Origin: Thiodiazotropha sp040506275 | Lineage (GTDB): Bacteria > Pseudomonadota > Gammaproteobacteria > Chromatiales > Chromatiaceae | NCBI GenBank assembly: GCA_040506275.1 | Contig: JBEVXD010000009.1 | Span: 1 to 64,000, forward strand | Length of the DNA: 64,000 nucleotides | Direction of reading: 5' to 3' | Shown: piece by piece, positions 54,403 through 63,634 of the stretch | Layout: every line of letters begins with the position of its first letter | Numbering within the stretch: position 1 is the stretch's first letter | Translations under genes and position numbers: made by a program | The notes under the pieces: model-generated | Seen by the model: the letters and a program-made list of their open reading frames with translations, nothing else | What the model was told of the DNA's origin: nothing | The model's database searches: none

Positions 54403-55607
54403 GTTAATCCTGGATCTACCTCATGGGGCACGTAGAAACTCTCGTAATCTAACATCTGGGTGAACAGTTCCAATGCTTGCTCTTCAGTAGGTTTTTCGTC
54501 ATCAAGACGCTGAAGAATATCCTGATAGGTGAAACTGGCTCCGGATTCAGATGCCAGGGTAATGAGCCGATCCGCTTCCCCATTATTCCTGATGGGTAGA
54601 GGACGCCCTCGAAGAGACCAGCTCAGGTTTCGGTTTTCATCCTCGCTAGCTTGTAACTGAGGATTTAGAGCATATTTAGTTGTGGTTAGTTCTTCTCTCT
54701 TCGGCGGTTTACGCGGTTGATCCCATTTTCGCGCCACCACCAGAGTCAGTTTTGGCCGGTAGACTAAACGTTCCACCACCTGATAGCGCTCCCTAGGATC
54801 AAGTTCACACAGTCTTGTAGCCAGCTCTGGATCATCAGTTATACCGGCAATAGACCAATCCGAGGTCTCATGCCAGCGTATAAAGCGCAATCCAGCTGCG
54901 TCGAGAAGAGCCCATAAACCATCTATGTCATAGCTTTGCTCATGCACATGCAGACAGCGGTCAGCAAATTCAACTTCATCCACTGAAGCAGTGCCTTGCC
55001 AGAAGCTCCCCCTGAATACGCCCTCTTCTGCAACATGGGCAAGGGCCTTTGCATAGGAGAGACGATCACTATCTGTCAATCTATTTGGAGAGATGATTTC
55101 CAGTGCCTGTAGATAGCGATCCAGAGGTTGGCGTCCGTAGCTGCCATCCACCATCAACCCTATCACCCCATGAGGTGCCAGATATTCAGTCAGTTGCAGT
55201 AATCCCTTTAGCGGATCGCTTAGATGATGCAGTACGCCATAGGAGAGTATGAGATCGAAACCTCTCCCCATCTCTGGCAAGGTCTCTCTATCCAGAAGGT
55301 CTGCCACCTGGAAACTGAGATTGGATGCTCCCAGAGCTGTTACCCTTGCAGAAGCCTCTTCGATGGCCAGACGATTGATATCGATTCCAATGAACTGATC
55401 CTCTCTCTCTTTTGCCGCTGCAGCTGTCAGGTTGACTCCACGCCCACAGCCTGCTTCGAGAATACGGAGATGTTTCGGGATACCTTGAGGTTGTTCGATA
55501 TAGCTCAACAGCAACCGTCCATGGTAACCGTCACATAAAGGTTTATTACCCGAGGGGTAGGGATGGGCCTCATAAAAGGCCCGAACGGCGGCTGTCACCC
55601 TGTCCAA
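54399..55607 (-). CDS. Class I SAM-dependent methyltransferase with C-terminal domain
   Basis: A 402-residue protein. The N-terminal part carries SAM motif I (RILEAGCGRGVNLTAAA), motif II (FIGIDINRLAIEEASARV) and motif III (DLILSYGVLHHLSDP). Residues about 250-400 form an additional domain, RYQVVERLVYRPKLTLVV and a helical end. It resembles methyltransferases with a regulatory tail, but the substrate is not clear. Its stop overlaps the start of the hydrolase. The lpdA gene lies 16 bp upstream on the same strand, so a unit lpdA-methyltransferase-hydrolase is likely. Confidence 0.82.
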   Translation of the reverse strand: MDRVTAAVRAFYEAHPYPSGNKPLCDGYHGRLLLSYIEQPQGIPKHLRILEAGCGRGVNLTAAAAKEREDQFIGIDINRLAIEEASARVTALGASNLSFQVADLLDRETLPEMGRGFDLILSYGVLHHLSDPLKGLLQLTEYLAPHGVIGLMVDGSYGRQPLDRYLQALEIISPNRLTDSDRLSYAKALAHVAEEGVFRGSFWQGTASVDEVEFADRCLHVHEQSYDIDGLWALLDAAGLRFIRWHETSDWSIAGITDDPELATRLCELDPRERYQVVERLVYRPKLTLVVARKWDQPRKPPKREELTTTKYALNPQLQASEDENRNLSWSLRGRPLPIRNNGEADRLITLASESGASFTYQDILQRLDDEKPTEEQALELFTQMLDYESFYVPHEVDPGLT

Positions 55608-55623
55608 ACTGGTTTTCCAGTGA

Positions 55624-57348
55624 TTAACGCTTTCGTGGTGGCATCAGATCAGTAATGCTACCCTCAGCCATTTCCGCAGCAAAACAGATTGTCTCATTCA
55701 GGGTTGGGTGGGGGTGGATGGTTAAACCGATATCCTCAGCATCGGCACCCATTTCCAGGGCCAGTACCGTCTCACCAATTAACTCACCGGCATTTGGCCC
55801 AACAATACCAGCGCCTAAAATTCGATGAGTCTTGGGATCAAACAGCAATTTGGTCAACCCCTCATCCCGGCCTATACCTAGCGCTCTTCCACTAGCGGCC
55901 CAGGGGAATGCCCCTTTCTCATATTCGATACCCTGGGCCTTAGCCTCTGTTTCAGTCAAACCCATCCAGGCAACTTCTGGATCAGTGTAGGCCACAGAAG
56001 GGATGGTCATCGGATCGAAACTGGCGGGTAATCCTGCGATCACTTCCGCAGCCACCTTGGCTTCATGAGTGGCTTTGTGTGCCAACATCGGCTGTCCCAC
56101 CACATCACCGATCGCATAGATATTCGGTACATTGGTTCGCATATGCTGGTCAACCGAGATAAAACCCCGTTCATCTACATTGATGCCGGCCGCTTCCGCA
56201 TTAATTTTTTTGCCATTCGGTACCCGTCCTACAGCAACCAGTACCCGGTCGTAGCTTTGTGGTTTTTCAGGGGCCTGTTTACCTTCAAAAGTGACCTTGA
56301 GGCCACTCTTTTGAGCCTGGATATCGGTTACTTTGGTACCAAGCATGATACTTTTGTAGCGACTTTTAATGCGTTTCTGCAAAGGTCGAACCAGATCCGG
56401 GTCACAGCCTGGTATTAGATTCTCCTGTAACTCAACGACATCGATCTGGCTACCCAGGGTACTGTAGACCGTCGCCATCTCAAGCCCAATGATGCCCCCT
56501 CCTACGACCAACATACGCTTGGGAATATCTGCAAGTTCCAGTGCACCTGTAGAGTCGATCAGTCTGGGATCGTCGTTAGGAAAACCTGGAATCTTCACGG
56601 GACTGGAGCCACAAGCGATGATGGCGTCGGTAAAATCAATGGTGGTCATACCTTCCGGACCATTCACCGAGATCCTTTTAGGTGACTCAAAACGGGCAAT
56701 CCCATGAACCACCTCGACTTTTCGCTGCTTGGCCAGCGCCTTTAAGCCACCGGTAAGTTTCTTAACCATCTTATCCTTGCCAGCCCGCAACTTGTCCAGG
56801 TCCACCTTCGGCTTGCCAAAGCTGACTCCCAACTCGGCCATCTCAGCAGCTTCATTGATCACATCAGCAGCATGAAGCAGTGCCTTTGAGGGAATACACC
56901 CTACATTCAGGCATACTCCACCAAGCGCATCATATCTCTCTATCATAATGACTCGCTTGCCCAGATCAGCGGCACGAAACGCAGCGGTATATCCACCCGG
57001 CCCCGCACCAAGGACCACCACATCGGCCTGCTTATCAGCAGCACCTTTCACTGCATCAGAAACTGGCGCTTTGGTTGGCTCAGGCTTCTCGCTCGTCTCG
57101 GCACCTGCCTCCAATTCCAGCTTGAGGATAGTACCGCCCATGGAGATCTTCTCCCCAACCTTGACCAGTACCTCTTTGATCGTGCCGCTATGAGGGGAAG
57201 GTATATCCATTGTCGCTTTATCACTCTCCAGAGTGACCAAGGAATCCTCCGCATCTATCCGATCGCCAGGAGATACCAGAATTTCGATGATATCAACCTG
57301 CTCGAAATCACCAATATCGGGAAGGGTCACTTCGACAATGCCGCTCAT
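55624..57348 (-). CDS. lpdA: Dihydrolipoyl dehydrogenase with N-terminal lipoyl domain (E3)
   Basis: About 574 residues from ATG 57348; a GGAG site before it favours this over an upstream ATG. A lipoyl domain with the modified lysine in LESDKATMDIPSPHSG (about 40-55) is joined by an Ala/Pro-rich linker to the flavoprotein with redox motif GGVCLNVGCIPSK, NAD motif VVGGGIIGLEMATVYSTLG and the C-terminal active-site His in HPHPTLNE. It is the E3 of the pyruvate dehydrogenase complex; the E2 gene at the right edge is 6.3 kb upstream. Lipoyl-E3 fusions are known in proteobacteria. The methyltransferase follows downstream. Confidence 0.93.
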   Translation of the reverse strand: MSGIVEVTLPDIGDFEQVDIIEILVSPGDRIDAEDSLVTLESDKATMDIPSPHSGTIKEVLVKVGEKISMGGTILKLELEAGAETSEKPEPTKAPVSDAVKGAADKQADVVVLGAGPGGYTAAFRAADLGKRVIMIERYDALGGVCLNVGCIPSKALLHAADVINEAAEMAELGVSFGKPKVDLDKLRAGKDKMVKKLTGGLKALAKQRKVEVVHGIARFESPKRISVNGPEGMTTIDFTDAIIACGSSPVKIPGFPNDDPRLIDSTGALELADIPKRMLVVGGGIIGLEMATVYSTLGSQIDVVELQENLIPGCDPDLVRPLQKRIKSRYKSIMLGTKVTDIQAQKSGLKVTFEGKQAPEKPQSYDRVLVAVGRVPNGKKINAEAAGINVDERGFISVDQHMRTNVPNIYAIGDVVGQPMLAHKATHEAKVAAEVIAGLPASFDPMTIPSVAYTDPEVAWMGLTETEAKAQGIEYEKGAFPWAASGRALGIGRDEGLTKLLFDPKTHRILGAGIVGPNAGELIGETVLALEMGADAEDIGLTIHPHPTLNETICFAAEMAEGSITDLMPPRKR

Positions 57349-57363
57349 GTAGGCTCCTCTCAA

Positions 57364-58007
57364 TTTTTGTTGTCTCAGTTAACTAAAACCTGAATCCGTG
57401 AGTTCATGACGGCACATAGCGCAAGCTATTGCTTCCCCAGCGGTTCAAAAAATGCCCACTTAACCTATGGGTGAAGCTAAGATTTTTTGATTCCACTGGG
57501 AAACCAACATCTTACACTCTGCGCTCGCCATGAACCCACGGATTCAGGTAAAAAACAGGGCAGACGACCACAAATTCAATGTCTCTGACCTGAACGCTGT
57601 AAAATGGAGTTCTATTAGCCCTTTATAGCATTTCTGCCGCTGAGAGCGAACCATGCATTGTTCTGGATATGGTATTAACTGATACAGCGTGTAGTATTTC
57701 CTCTAAGAGTGACAAGGAGACACAATTCAGAATTATTCGTGGTCAGGTTGAATCAATGAAGGTTAGAGTGCCATCTTCAGTGACTGATGCTTCCTGAACA
57801 ATTTCGATGCTTATATGCCAATATTTGAATATAAATCAGGTTTAATCTATGAGAAACGGCATCACAGCCGGGGCTTCAACAGCACCATTGGTCAAGAAAG
57901 ATTGCCAACTAGCCCATACTTGAAGCCCCTAAACATTTGAGATTTTCTAGCTGCAGATTTTGTACAGACTTGAGCAGTCTATGGTTAGGGATCTGCATTC
58001 AAACTAT
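57364..58007. other. 640-bp gap containing a large inverted repeat
   Basis: The lpdA promoter side carries the 162-bp imperfect inverted repeat at 57388. A second stem, GGGGCTTCAA (57870-57879) with TTGAAGCCCC (57920-57929), bounds a 40-base loop. No protein gene is seen. Confidence 0.6.
57388..57549. repeat. 162-bp imperfect inverted repeat upstream of lpdA
   Basis: The left arm starts ACCTGAATCCGTGAGTTCAT and the right arm is its near complement (ends CACGGATTCAGGT), with matches continuing for about 65 bp each and a short centre. There is no reading frame. It resembles a MITE- or REP-like unit and is unrelated to the CTAG-ended element. Confidence 0.75.
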
Positions 58008-58253
58008 CTACTTTTCCCCAGACACCTCAGACCCCGCATTCTCACTACTCCCTGCCGAGTCAACAGCCTCAAAAGCGGCCTGTTCAGATTGTATCGTTCC
58101 CTGATCTTTACCGGTTTCCGCAACAGAGTGTTGCGATTGTTCTGTCATCGCAGTCGGTGCTCCAGAACTGCTGCTGTCTGTTTCACCCGATTTTCCGCAG
58201 GCAACTACTGTTAGTAATATAGTCGCAGCAATAGTAATGGTTAGTCTATTCAT
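58008..58253 (-). CDS. Small lipoprotein
   Basis: About 81 residues from ATG 58253 (longer frame reaches 58352). The signal peptide ends ILLTVVAC, giving a lipidated Cys, followed by a Gly/Ser/Thr/Glu/Gln-rich tail with no structure motif. It resembles small secreted acidic lipoproteins. It stands alone between the lpdA gap and a 490-bp AT-rich region. Function unknown. Confidence 0.55.
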   Translation of the reverse strand: MNRLTITIAATILLTVVACGKSGETDSSSSGAPTAMTEQSQHSVAETGKDQGTIQSEQAAFEAVDSAGSSENAGSEVSGEK

Positions 58254-58746
58254 GGTTGAGTTCCTCAATTTCCTTGTTGCTTGGTTTTTACCTAAATTTA
58301 TTAGGCATGTTTTTATATAACCAATTGGAGATTGAGGATGTGACTCAGCCACCGATACGGGGCAATAATCAATGTTCAGATTCTTGTGTAATAATTAAAT
58401 AACGTACAACAAAATAATTAACATATCCTCACTATGAAATGATCTGATTCTCAATAATAGCTTCATAAATCCCAAACCCAAATACAACTCCTTTAGATCA
58501 TAAATGAAGTAACTAACCAAGTAGCATATAGAAGTTGGTTTATGTGTCAGATTGAAACAGGTTTATACCAATTAACAAGGACTTAGCCTCCCCCCTTCCT
58601 CAGAGCCCAACAAAAAAACAATACTTTCTATTGACACCATTCGGTAGATCTATAACCGCGTGATGACTAGACTTATTTCTGACGTTTAATTTTGCAACAT
58701 TTTCAGAATTACTAGAATACCGAATAGACCTCAGAGATTATAGAAT
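58254..58746. other. 490-bp AT-rich intergenic region
   Basis: It separates the small lipoprotein (minus) and small membrane protein (plus). No RNA gene or strong hairpin is seen; promoters for both genes are expected here. Confidence 0.4.
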
Positions 58747-58920
58747 ATGGTTATAGAAACACCTGAATTTGTATCCAGCACCATGATAATTGCAGGCGTA
58801 CTGGCTCTCCTGCTCTCGTCGCTATTTGCATTAACCAATAAGAAGCTCTGGGTAATGGAAAACGACGCTTCTGATAGCGCAGACAAGGATAATCGAACCG
58901 CTTTAGAAAAATCTGAATAA
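58747..58920 (+). CDS. Small single-helix membrane protein
   Basis: A 57-residue reading from ATG 58747 to TAA 58920. It has a short polar start (MVIETPEFVSSTM), one hydrophobic helix (IIAGVLALLLSSLFALTN) and an acidic tail with NDASDSADKDNRT. The even charge pattern and codon use suggest it is real, but I do not know the family. It points toward the end of the PAS-GGDEF-EAL gene. Confidence 0.4.
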   Translation: MVIETPEFVSSTMIIAGVLALLLSSLFALTNKKLWVMENDASDSADKDNRTALEKSE

Positions 58921-59005
58921 CGCCAGACGGAGCAGATTACAAGCCTTGGGATTGGCAGGTAGATAGTCGCCTTCGACTTAAAGACTAGTTGGTGGTTACA
59001 CCATC

Positions 59006-62000
59006 TTAGGTTGTACCAGTTTCCAGTATCTCCCCTTTAAGAAAAACATCAAGATTCTCTGCAGTCAGAGGTTTTGAATAGTAGTAGCCTTGCAGATTTT
59101 CACAGCCGATATCGACTAAAAATTCAGTCTGTTCTAGGGTCTCAACACCTTCTGCAATCAGCGCTAGATTGAGACTATCTGCCATCGCTACAATTGTCTT
59201 AACAAGTATCGCATCTTCAAGATCATTTGGTAGATCACAAACAAAGGAACGATCAATTTTAAGTACATCTACTGGAAATCTTTTGAGATAACTTAATGAT
59301 GAATATCCGGTACCAAAATCATCAACTGAGAGTGACACGCCAAGTTCCTTAAAACCAGATAGCCAGGTCATTGCCTCTTCTGTATCCCGCAACAACAGAC
59401 TTTCTGTTATCTCAAGTGTAAGGAAGTCTGATGCGATTCCTGTCTCATCTAAAACCTGTTTAAGGTGTTCAGCCTGGAGCCCTAACTCTCTTTGTCGGCT
59501 GGAGAGATTTACAGCTAACTTCAAATCACTTAAACCAGCATCATGCCATTTTTTCAATTGTTGACACGATTTTTTCAAGACCCAATCACCAATCGGGCCT
59601 ATCTGGCCACTATCTTCAGCTACTGGAATAAATATGGCCGGTGAAACCATCCCTCGATGTGGGTGATGCCAACGTAACAAAGCCTCGACACTGACAACTT
59701 TATTTAATTTCGGATTGATAACAGGCTGATAATAGACTTCCAACTCATTACGCTTTATTGCCTGTCGCAGATCCAATTCCAACTGCCTGCGTTCCAAAGT
59801 GTGTTGCTGCATTGACGCGGTAAAGAACTGATAAGTGTTTCTGCCTTGCTCTTTGGCCTGGTACATCGCCATATCAGCATTTCGTAACAGTGAATCAGTA
59901 TTTACTGCATCGTCCGGATAGACAGTGATGCCTATGCTTGCACCTATATATATCTCTCGTCCATAGAGTGAAAAAACTTTGGTAATTTGTTCGATAATAG
60001 TATCTGCCACATGAGCCACGGAATCCATTTCAGTCACATCCTGTAACAGAATAACAAATTCGTCACCACCAAAACGGGCCACAGTATCTGATTCACGCAG
60101 GCATGCTTTTATCCGTGCCGATACAAGTTGTAGCAACTCATCACCCACGACATGTCCGAAAGTGTCATTGACTACTTTAAAATGATCAAGGTCGAGAAAC
60201 AGAACAGCGAGCATCCAGTTTTCCCGGTGAGCGGAAACTATCGCCTGGTTCAAACGGTCTGACAGTAGTGATCGGTTTGGTAATCCTGTAAGTGCATCAT
60301 AGTTCGCCTGATATCGAATCTGTTCCTCATCCTCTTTATGTTTGGTAATGTCAGAAAATACCGCAACAAACTCCTTGGCAACTCCGTTCTCACCCTTGAT
60401 CGATGAAATTGATAACCATTCTGGGAAAACACTACCATCCTTACGACGATTCCAAATCTCTCCCGACCAATAGCCTTTCTGTAATACGGATTCCCATAAT
60501 TTTTCGTAAAACGATTGACTATGTCTTCCAGAACTGAGGATGTTTGGCATATGTCCCAACACATCTTCCTGACTATATCCGGTGATTCTTGAGAATGCAG
60601 GATTGACCGTTTTTATTCTGTTCTCTTCATCGGTCACCATAATCCCTTCGGCAGTTGTATCAAATACTGTGGCATTCATTCTCAACTGATCTTCTGCCCG
60701 TTTCTGAGCTGTAATATCCTCTTTGACGGCGATGAAATGAGTTATATTTCCTCGTTCATCTCTCAGCGGGGATATTGAGGCGGACTCCCAATAGATCGAA
60801 CCATCTTTTCGCCTGTTATGAAACATCCCACGCCACTCTTTACCTGCCAGCAGGCTCATCCACATCTCTTGATAATCGAGCTTTGTCTTATCTCCACCCT
60901 GCAAAAATCTTGGATTCTTACCAATAGCTTCTTTTGCTGAATAACCTGATACTTTTTCAAATCTGGGGTTCACATACTCGATAACACCATCCGTATTGGT
61001 AATCAATACAGAAGCAGGACTCTGCTCAAGCACCCTGCCCAATTTGCGTAAATCAGCCTCAGCACGTTTTGATTCTGTAATATCACTCCTTACACAAACG
61101 AGCCCTCCTTCTGTCGTTCTGTTGTTACTCGCGAGATACCAGGTTCCATTTTCCAACTCTTCAAGGTATTGCCCTTTTGGTAGCGAATCGATAATTGGCT
61201 CACCTTCAAGATTTCGATTCTTCACGTGTCCGCCTGCCACAGCCTGCAACTCATTCAAGCTGACACCCTCCACCCGCTCTTTAAGCCAAGGGTACAATTC
61301 CTCGAAGCGGCGATTGAACACCACCAAATTTCCATCTGAATCGAAGAGCGCAAATGCCTCGGATAGATTACTCACAGCATCGTGCAATCGATACCAGGAT
61401 CGATTTGACTCCTGATGGGCGGTATGCAAACTCTTTACAAGTTGCCATAATCCTAATATCAGAATAAATACGGCTACCGCCAGAAGCATTATTAACTGTC
61501 GTTTTCTAGCCGTTTCTGCAATCCTGTTATCTTCATGCTTGGCGTGGATATCCTCAAAGTTTTTATTACTTGGTACGGCTAAGTAGCGTTTTTTCAAAGA
61601 GCCCAATTTAGTTACACCAAGGAGATTGGAATCAACATGAAACAAAATTTGTTCCAGTAACTCCTGACTTTCAGAAACCGGCAACACAATTTTCTTCATA
61701 TCTTCCAGTGTCTGCTTAATTTCTGAGAATTGAGTGTCTGTGACGAACAGATGATAGGTATAGAGCTGGTTAATGAGTGCAAGAATAGCTTCATATGTTA
61801 CTGGCTCTGTTACTTGCAACTCTTCAGCTATGATTGGCAGGTAGTGAATACCATTGCGCACCAATGCCGCCTGGAATTTAATTTTCTCTAAAAGAGTAAG
61901 CTTTTCATCCATTCCCTGCCAATAGATTTCAAATCGATCACGGAGAGTCAGATCATGCTCATCTTCAAAATCTCGTGTAGTACGATCTACCTCTTTTCTC

Positions 62001-62248
62001 AACGCCTTGATCCTGGAGGAGGTTTGTACCAAAGGATCATATTGCACCATCAGAAACGAAGCTATACTCAACATATCCCGATCGAGACTGGCATCCAGCT
62101 TCTTTAAATGAAGTAAATGTTGTGAGATTTCAGTGTAGTCTTTCGATTCATCATTCCAAAACAGACCAAGAAGCAGCGCAAAAGCCAGGCATAACCCGAT
62201 CAGCAAAAAGCCGCGTTTGGCACCGATTGACTTGAACAGCTTAATCAT
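59006..62248 (-). CDS. Membrane PAS-PAS-PAS-GGDEF-EAL c-di-GMP protein
   Basis: A 1080-residue protein. Two membrane helices (about 13-30 and 250-270) enclose a helical periplasmic sensor domain of about 220 residues with no Cys-heme motif. Three PAS domains follow (about 285-395, 405-520, 530-645), then GGDEF (about 655-815) with RFGGDEFVIL and EAL (about 825-1075) with VSVEALLRW. Both enzyme motifs are intact. Its start overlaps the stop of the di-heme cytochrome c peroxidase gene by four bases, so the two products are made together. The periplasmic part may read a redox signal. Confidence 0.9.
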   Translation of the reverse strand: MIKLFKSIGAKRGFLLIGLCLAFALLLGLFWNDESKDYTEISQHLLHLKKLDASLDRDMLSIASFLMVQYDPLVQTSSRIKALRKEVDRTTRDFEDEHDLTLRDRFEIYWQGMDEKLTLLEKIKFQAALVRNGIHYLPIIAEELQVTEPVTYEAILALINQLYTYHLFVTDTQFSEIKQTLEDMKKIVLPVSESQELLEQILFHVDSNLLGVTKLGSLKKRYLAVPSNKNFEDIHAKHEDNRIAETARKRQLIMLLAVAVFILILGLWQLVKSLHTAHQESNRSWYRLHDAVSNLSEAFALFDSDGNLVVFNRRFEELYPWLKERVEGVSLNELQAVAGGHVKNRNLEGEPIIDSLPKGQYLEELENGTWYLASNNRTTEGGLVCVRSDITESKRAEADLRKLGRVLEQSPASVLITNTDGVIEYVNPRFEKVSGYSAKEAIGKNPRFLQGGDKTKLDYQEMWMSLLAGKEWRGMFHNRRKDGSIYWESASISPLRDERGNITHFIAVKEDITAQKRAEDQLRMNATVFDTTAEGIMVTDEENRIKTVNPAFSRITGYSQEDVLGHMPNILSSGRHSQSFYEKLWESVLQKGYWSGEIWNRRKDGSVFPEWLSISSIKGENGVAKEFVAVFSDITKHKEDEEQIRYQANYDALTGLPNRSLLSDRLNQAIVSAHRENWMLAVLFLDLDHFKVVNDTFGHVVGDELLQLVSARIKACLRESDTVARFGGDEFVILLQDVTEMDSVAHVADTIIEQITKVFSLYGREIYIGASIGITVYPDDAVNTDSLLRNADMAMYQAKEQGRNTYQFFTASMQQHTLERRQLELDLRQAIKRNELEVYYQPVINPKLNKVVSVEALLRWHHPHRGMVSPAIFIPVAEDSGQIGPIGDWVLKKSCQQLKKWHDAGLSDLKLAVNLSSRQRELGLQAEHLKQVLDETGIASDFLTLEITESLLLRDTEEAMTWLSGFKELGVSLSVDDFGTGYSSLSYLKRFPVDVLKIDRSFVCDLPNDLEDAILVKTIVAMADSLNLALIAEGVETLEQTEFLVDIGCENLQGYYYSKPLTAENLDVFLKGEILETGTT

Positions 62249-63201
62249 GGTTTGAATCTGGCATGCTCACCAACCAGAGTATGTAAGAAGGCTACAATAT
62301 CTGCGATGTGGTGATCGGGAATTTCCCGGCCCAACTGGTATCGCCCCATGATACGCACAGCATCATCCAAACCTTGCGCCGACCCATCATGAAAATAGGG
62401 TGCATTTATATACGCCAACCTTAAACTAGGCACCTTGAAATAGTGTTTATCTTCCTCTACACCAGTAACATTGAAGCGGCCATAATCCGCCTCTGTAATT
62501 TCACTATTTCTATCTATGAAATAATCTCCCATGGCACCCATATAGGCATACATGTTGCCACCAACATTTGCCCCTTGGTGACAGCTGATGCAACCGTAAC
62601 TCTTAAACAGACGATACCCCCGTATCTCCTCTTCGTTTAGCACTCCTTCCCCCCTCAGCCAAAGATCAAAGCGGGAATTAATTGTCACCAAGGAGTCTTC
62701 GAAGGCAGCAATCGCAATTGTGATATTTTCTCCAGTTATGCCATCTGCAAACAATTCACTGAATCTCTCGACCATTGCAGGATCACTGCTGAGTTTTGAT
62801 ATCACCTCCATCCAGGTGGAGTTCATTTCAAGAACGTTGTGTACGGGACCTGAAGCCTGATCCTTAAGCGTCTCTGATCGTCCATCCCAAAACTGGGCAA
62901 GATTGTAGCTGCTGTTGTAGACCGTTGGGGCTTTGATTGGACCAACGGCACCACCAACTCCGATTGAGCGAGGCATTTTGTCAGTACCACCGGAAGAGAG
63001 CACATGGCAGCTGGCGCAACTTATGCTGTTATCCTGGGAAAGCCGTTTATCGTGAAATAGCTGATCACCGAGCGCAACCAGCTTTGGATTTAATTGTTCA
63101 TTGGCGGAAAGTGGCAGAATCGGTTCACTCTTGGGACCATCAGCCCAAATCCCCGAACAATAAACGAGCAGTATAATCTGCAGGAACAAAAAGTTACGCA
63201 T
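62245..63201 (-). CDS. Di-heme cytochrome c peroxidase family protein
   Basis: A 318-residue periplasmic protein with a signal peptide ending near SGIWA. Two CxxCH heme sites are present: SCASCH (61-66) and CISCHQ (about 204). NPKLVALGDQLFHDKRLSQD is the usual start of the CcpA/MauG fold, and IGVGGAVGPIKAPTVYNSSYN is also typical. It reduces hydrogen peroxide or, in MauG-like members, oxidises other proteins. It lies upstream of the PAS-GGDEF-EAL gene and overlaps it by four bases. The pairing suggests peroxide or redox input into c-di-GMP signalling. Confidence 0.9.
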   Translation of the reverse strand: MRNFLFLQIILLVYCSGIWADGPKSEPILPLSANEQLNPKLVALGDQLFHDKRLSQDNSISCASCHVLSSGGTDKMPRSIGVGGAVGPIKAPTVYNSSYNLAQFWDGRSETLKDQASGPVHNVLEMNSTWMEVISKLSSDPAMVERFSELFADGITGENITIAIAAFEDSLVTINSRFDLWLRGEGVLNEEEIRGYRLFKSYGCISCHQGANVGGNMYAYMGAMGDYFIDRNSEITEADYGRFNVTGVEEDKHYFKVPSLRLAYINAPYFHDGSAQGLDDAVRIMGRYQLGREIPDHHIADIVAFLHTLVGEHARFKP

Positions 63202-63634
63202 ATAGTCAATCGCAGTAACCCTCTTGCCACCAGAAGTGTCAAACTGAAATCCTTTCTATATGAGTTAACTGCGCTCTAAGTCATAAAGTAAAAAATATAA
63301 GCCAGCTACGAACTTTAGCGGACAACTCATCTATAACTTTATCAACAAAAAAGAAATCTTGCTCGATAGTTGAAAGGATTACTGGTGGAAAAGCAAAGAT
63401 TTTCCTGATTTCGTCTGAAGCTCAGTTTTAGAGTTACTGTGTGAAAGACAATGAACCAGGGCTAAAACAAGGCGATAATACCGGTCAAAGTCTATATCAT
63501 TAATCTGGCACCTTAATAGATAGATTCAGAGCGACAAAAAGGCCTTTGATCACGGCGTGACTCGCAAGCAATGGTTGCATAGCTCAACCGAGACAAACAA
63601 CGCAGCCTCAAGATAAAGCATAACCAATTGATTA
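63202..63634. other. 430-bp intergenic region between the E2 and cytochrome genes
   Basis: It is AT-rich, with promoters for the cytochrome gene expected. The inverted partial copy of the 22-bp repeat is at 63507-63518. No gene is seen. Confidence 0.4.
63507..63518. repeat. 12-bp partial copy of the 22-bp repeat, inverted
   Basis: GGCACCTTAATA is the complement of TATTAAGGTGCC, with nearby similarity to the rest of the core. Confidence 0.4.
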
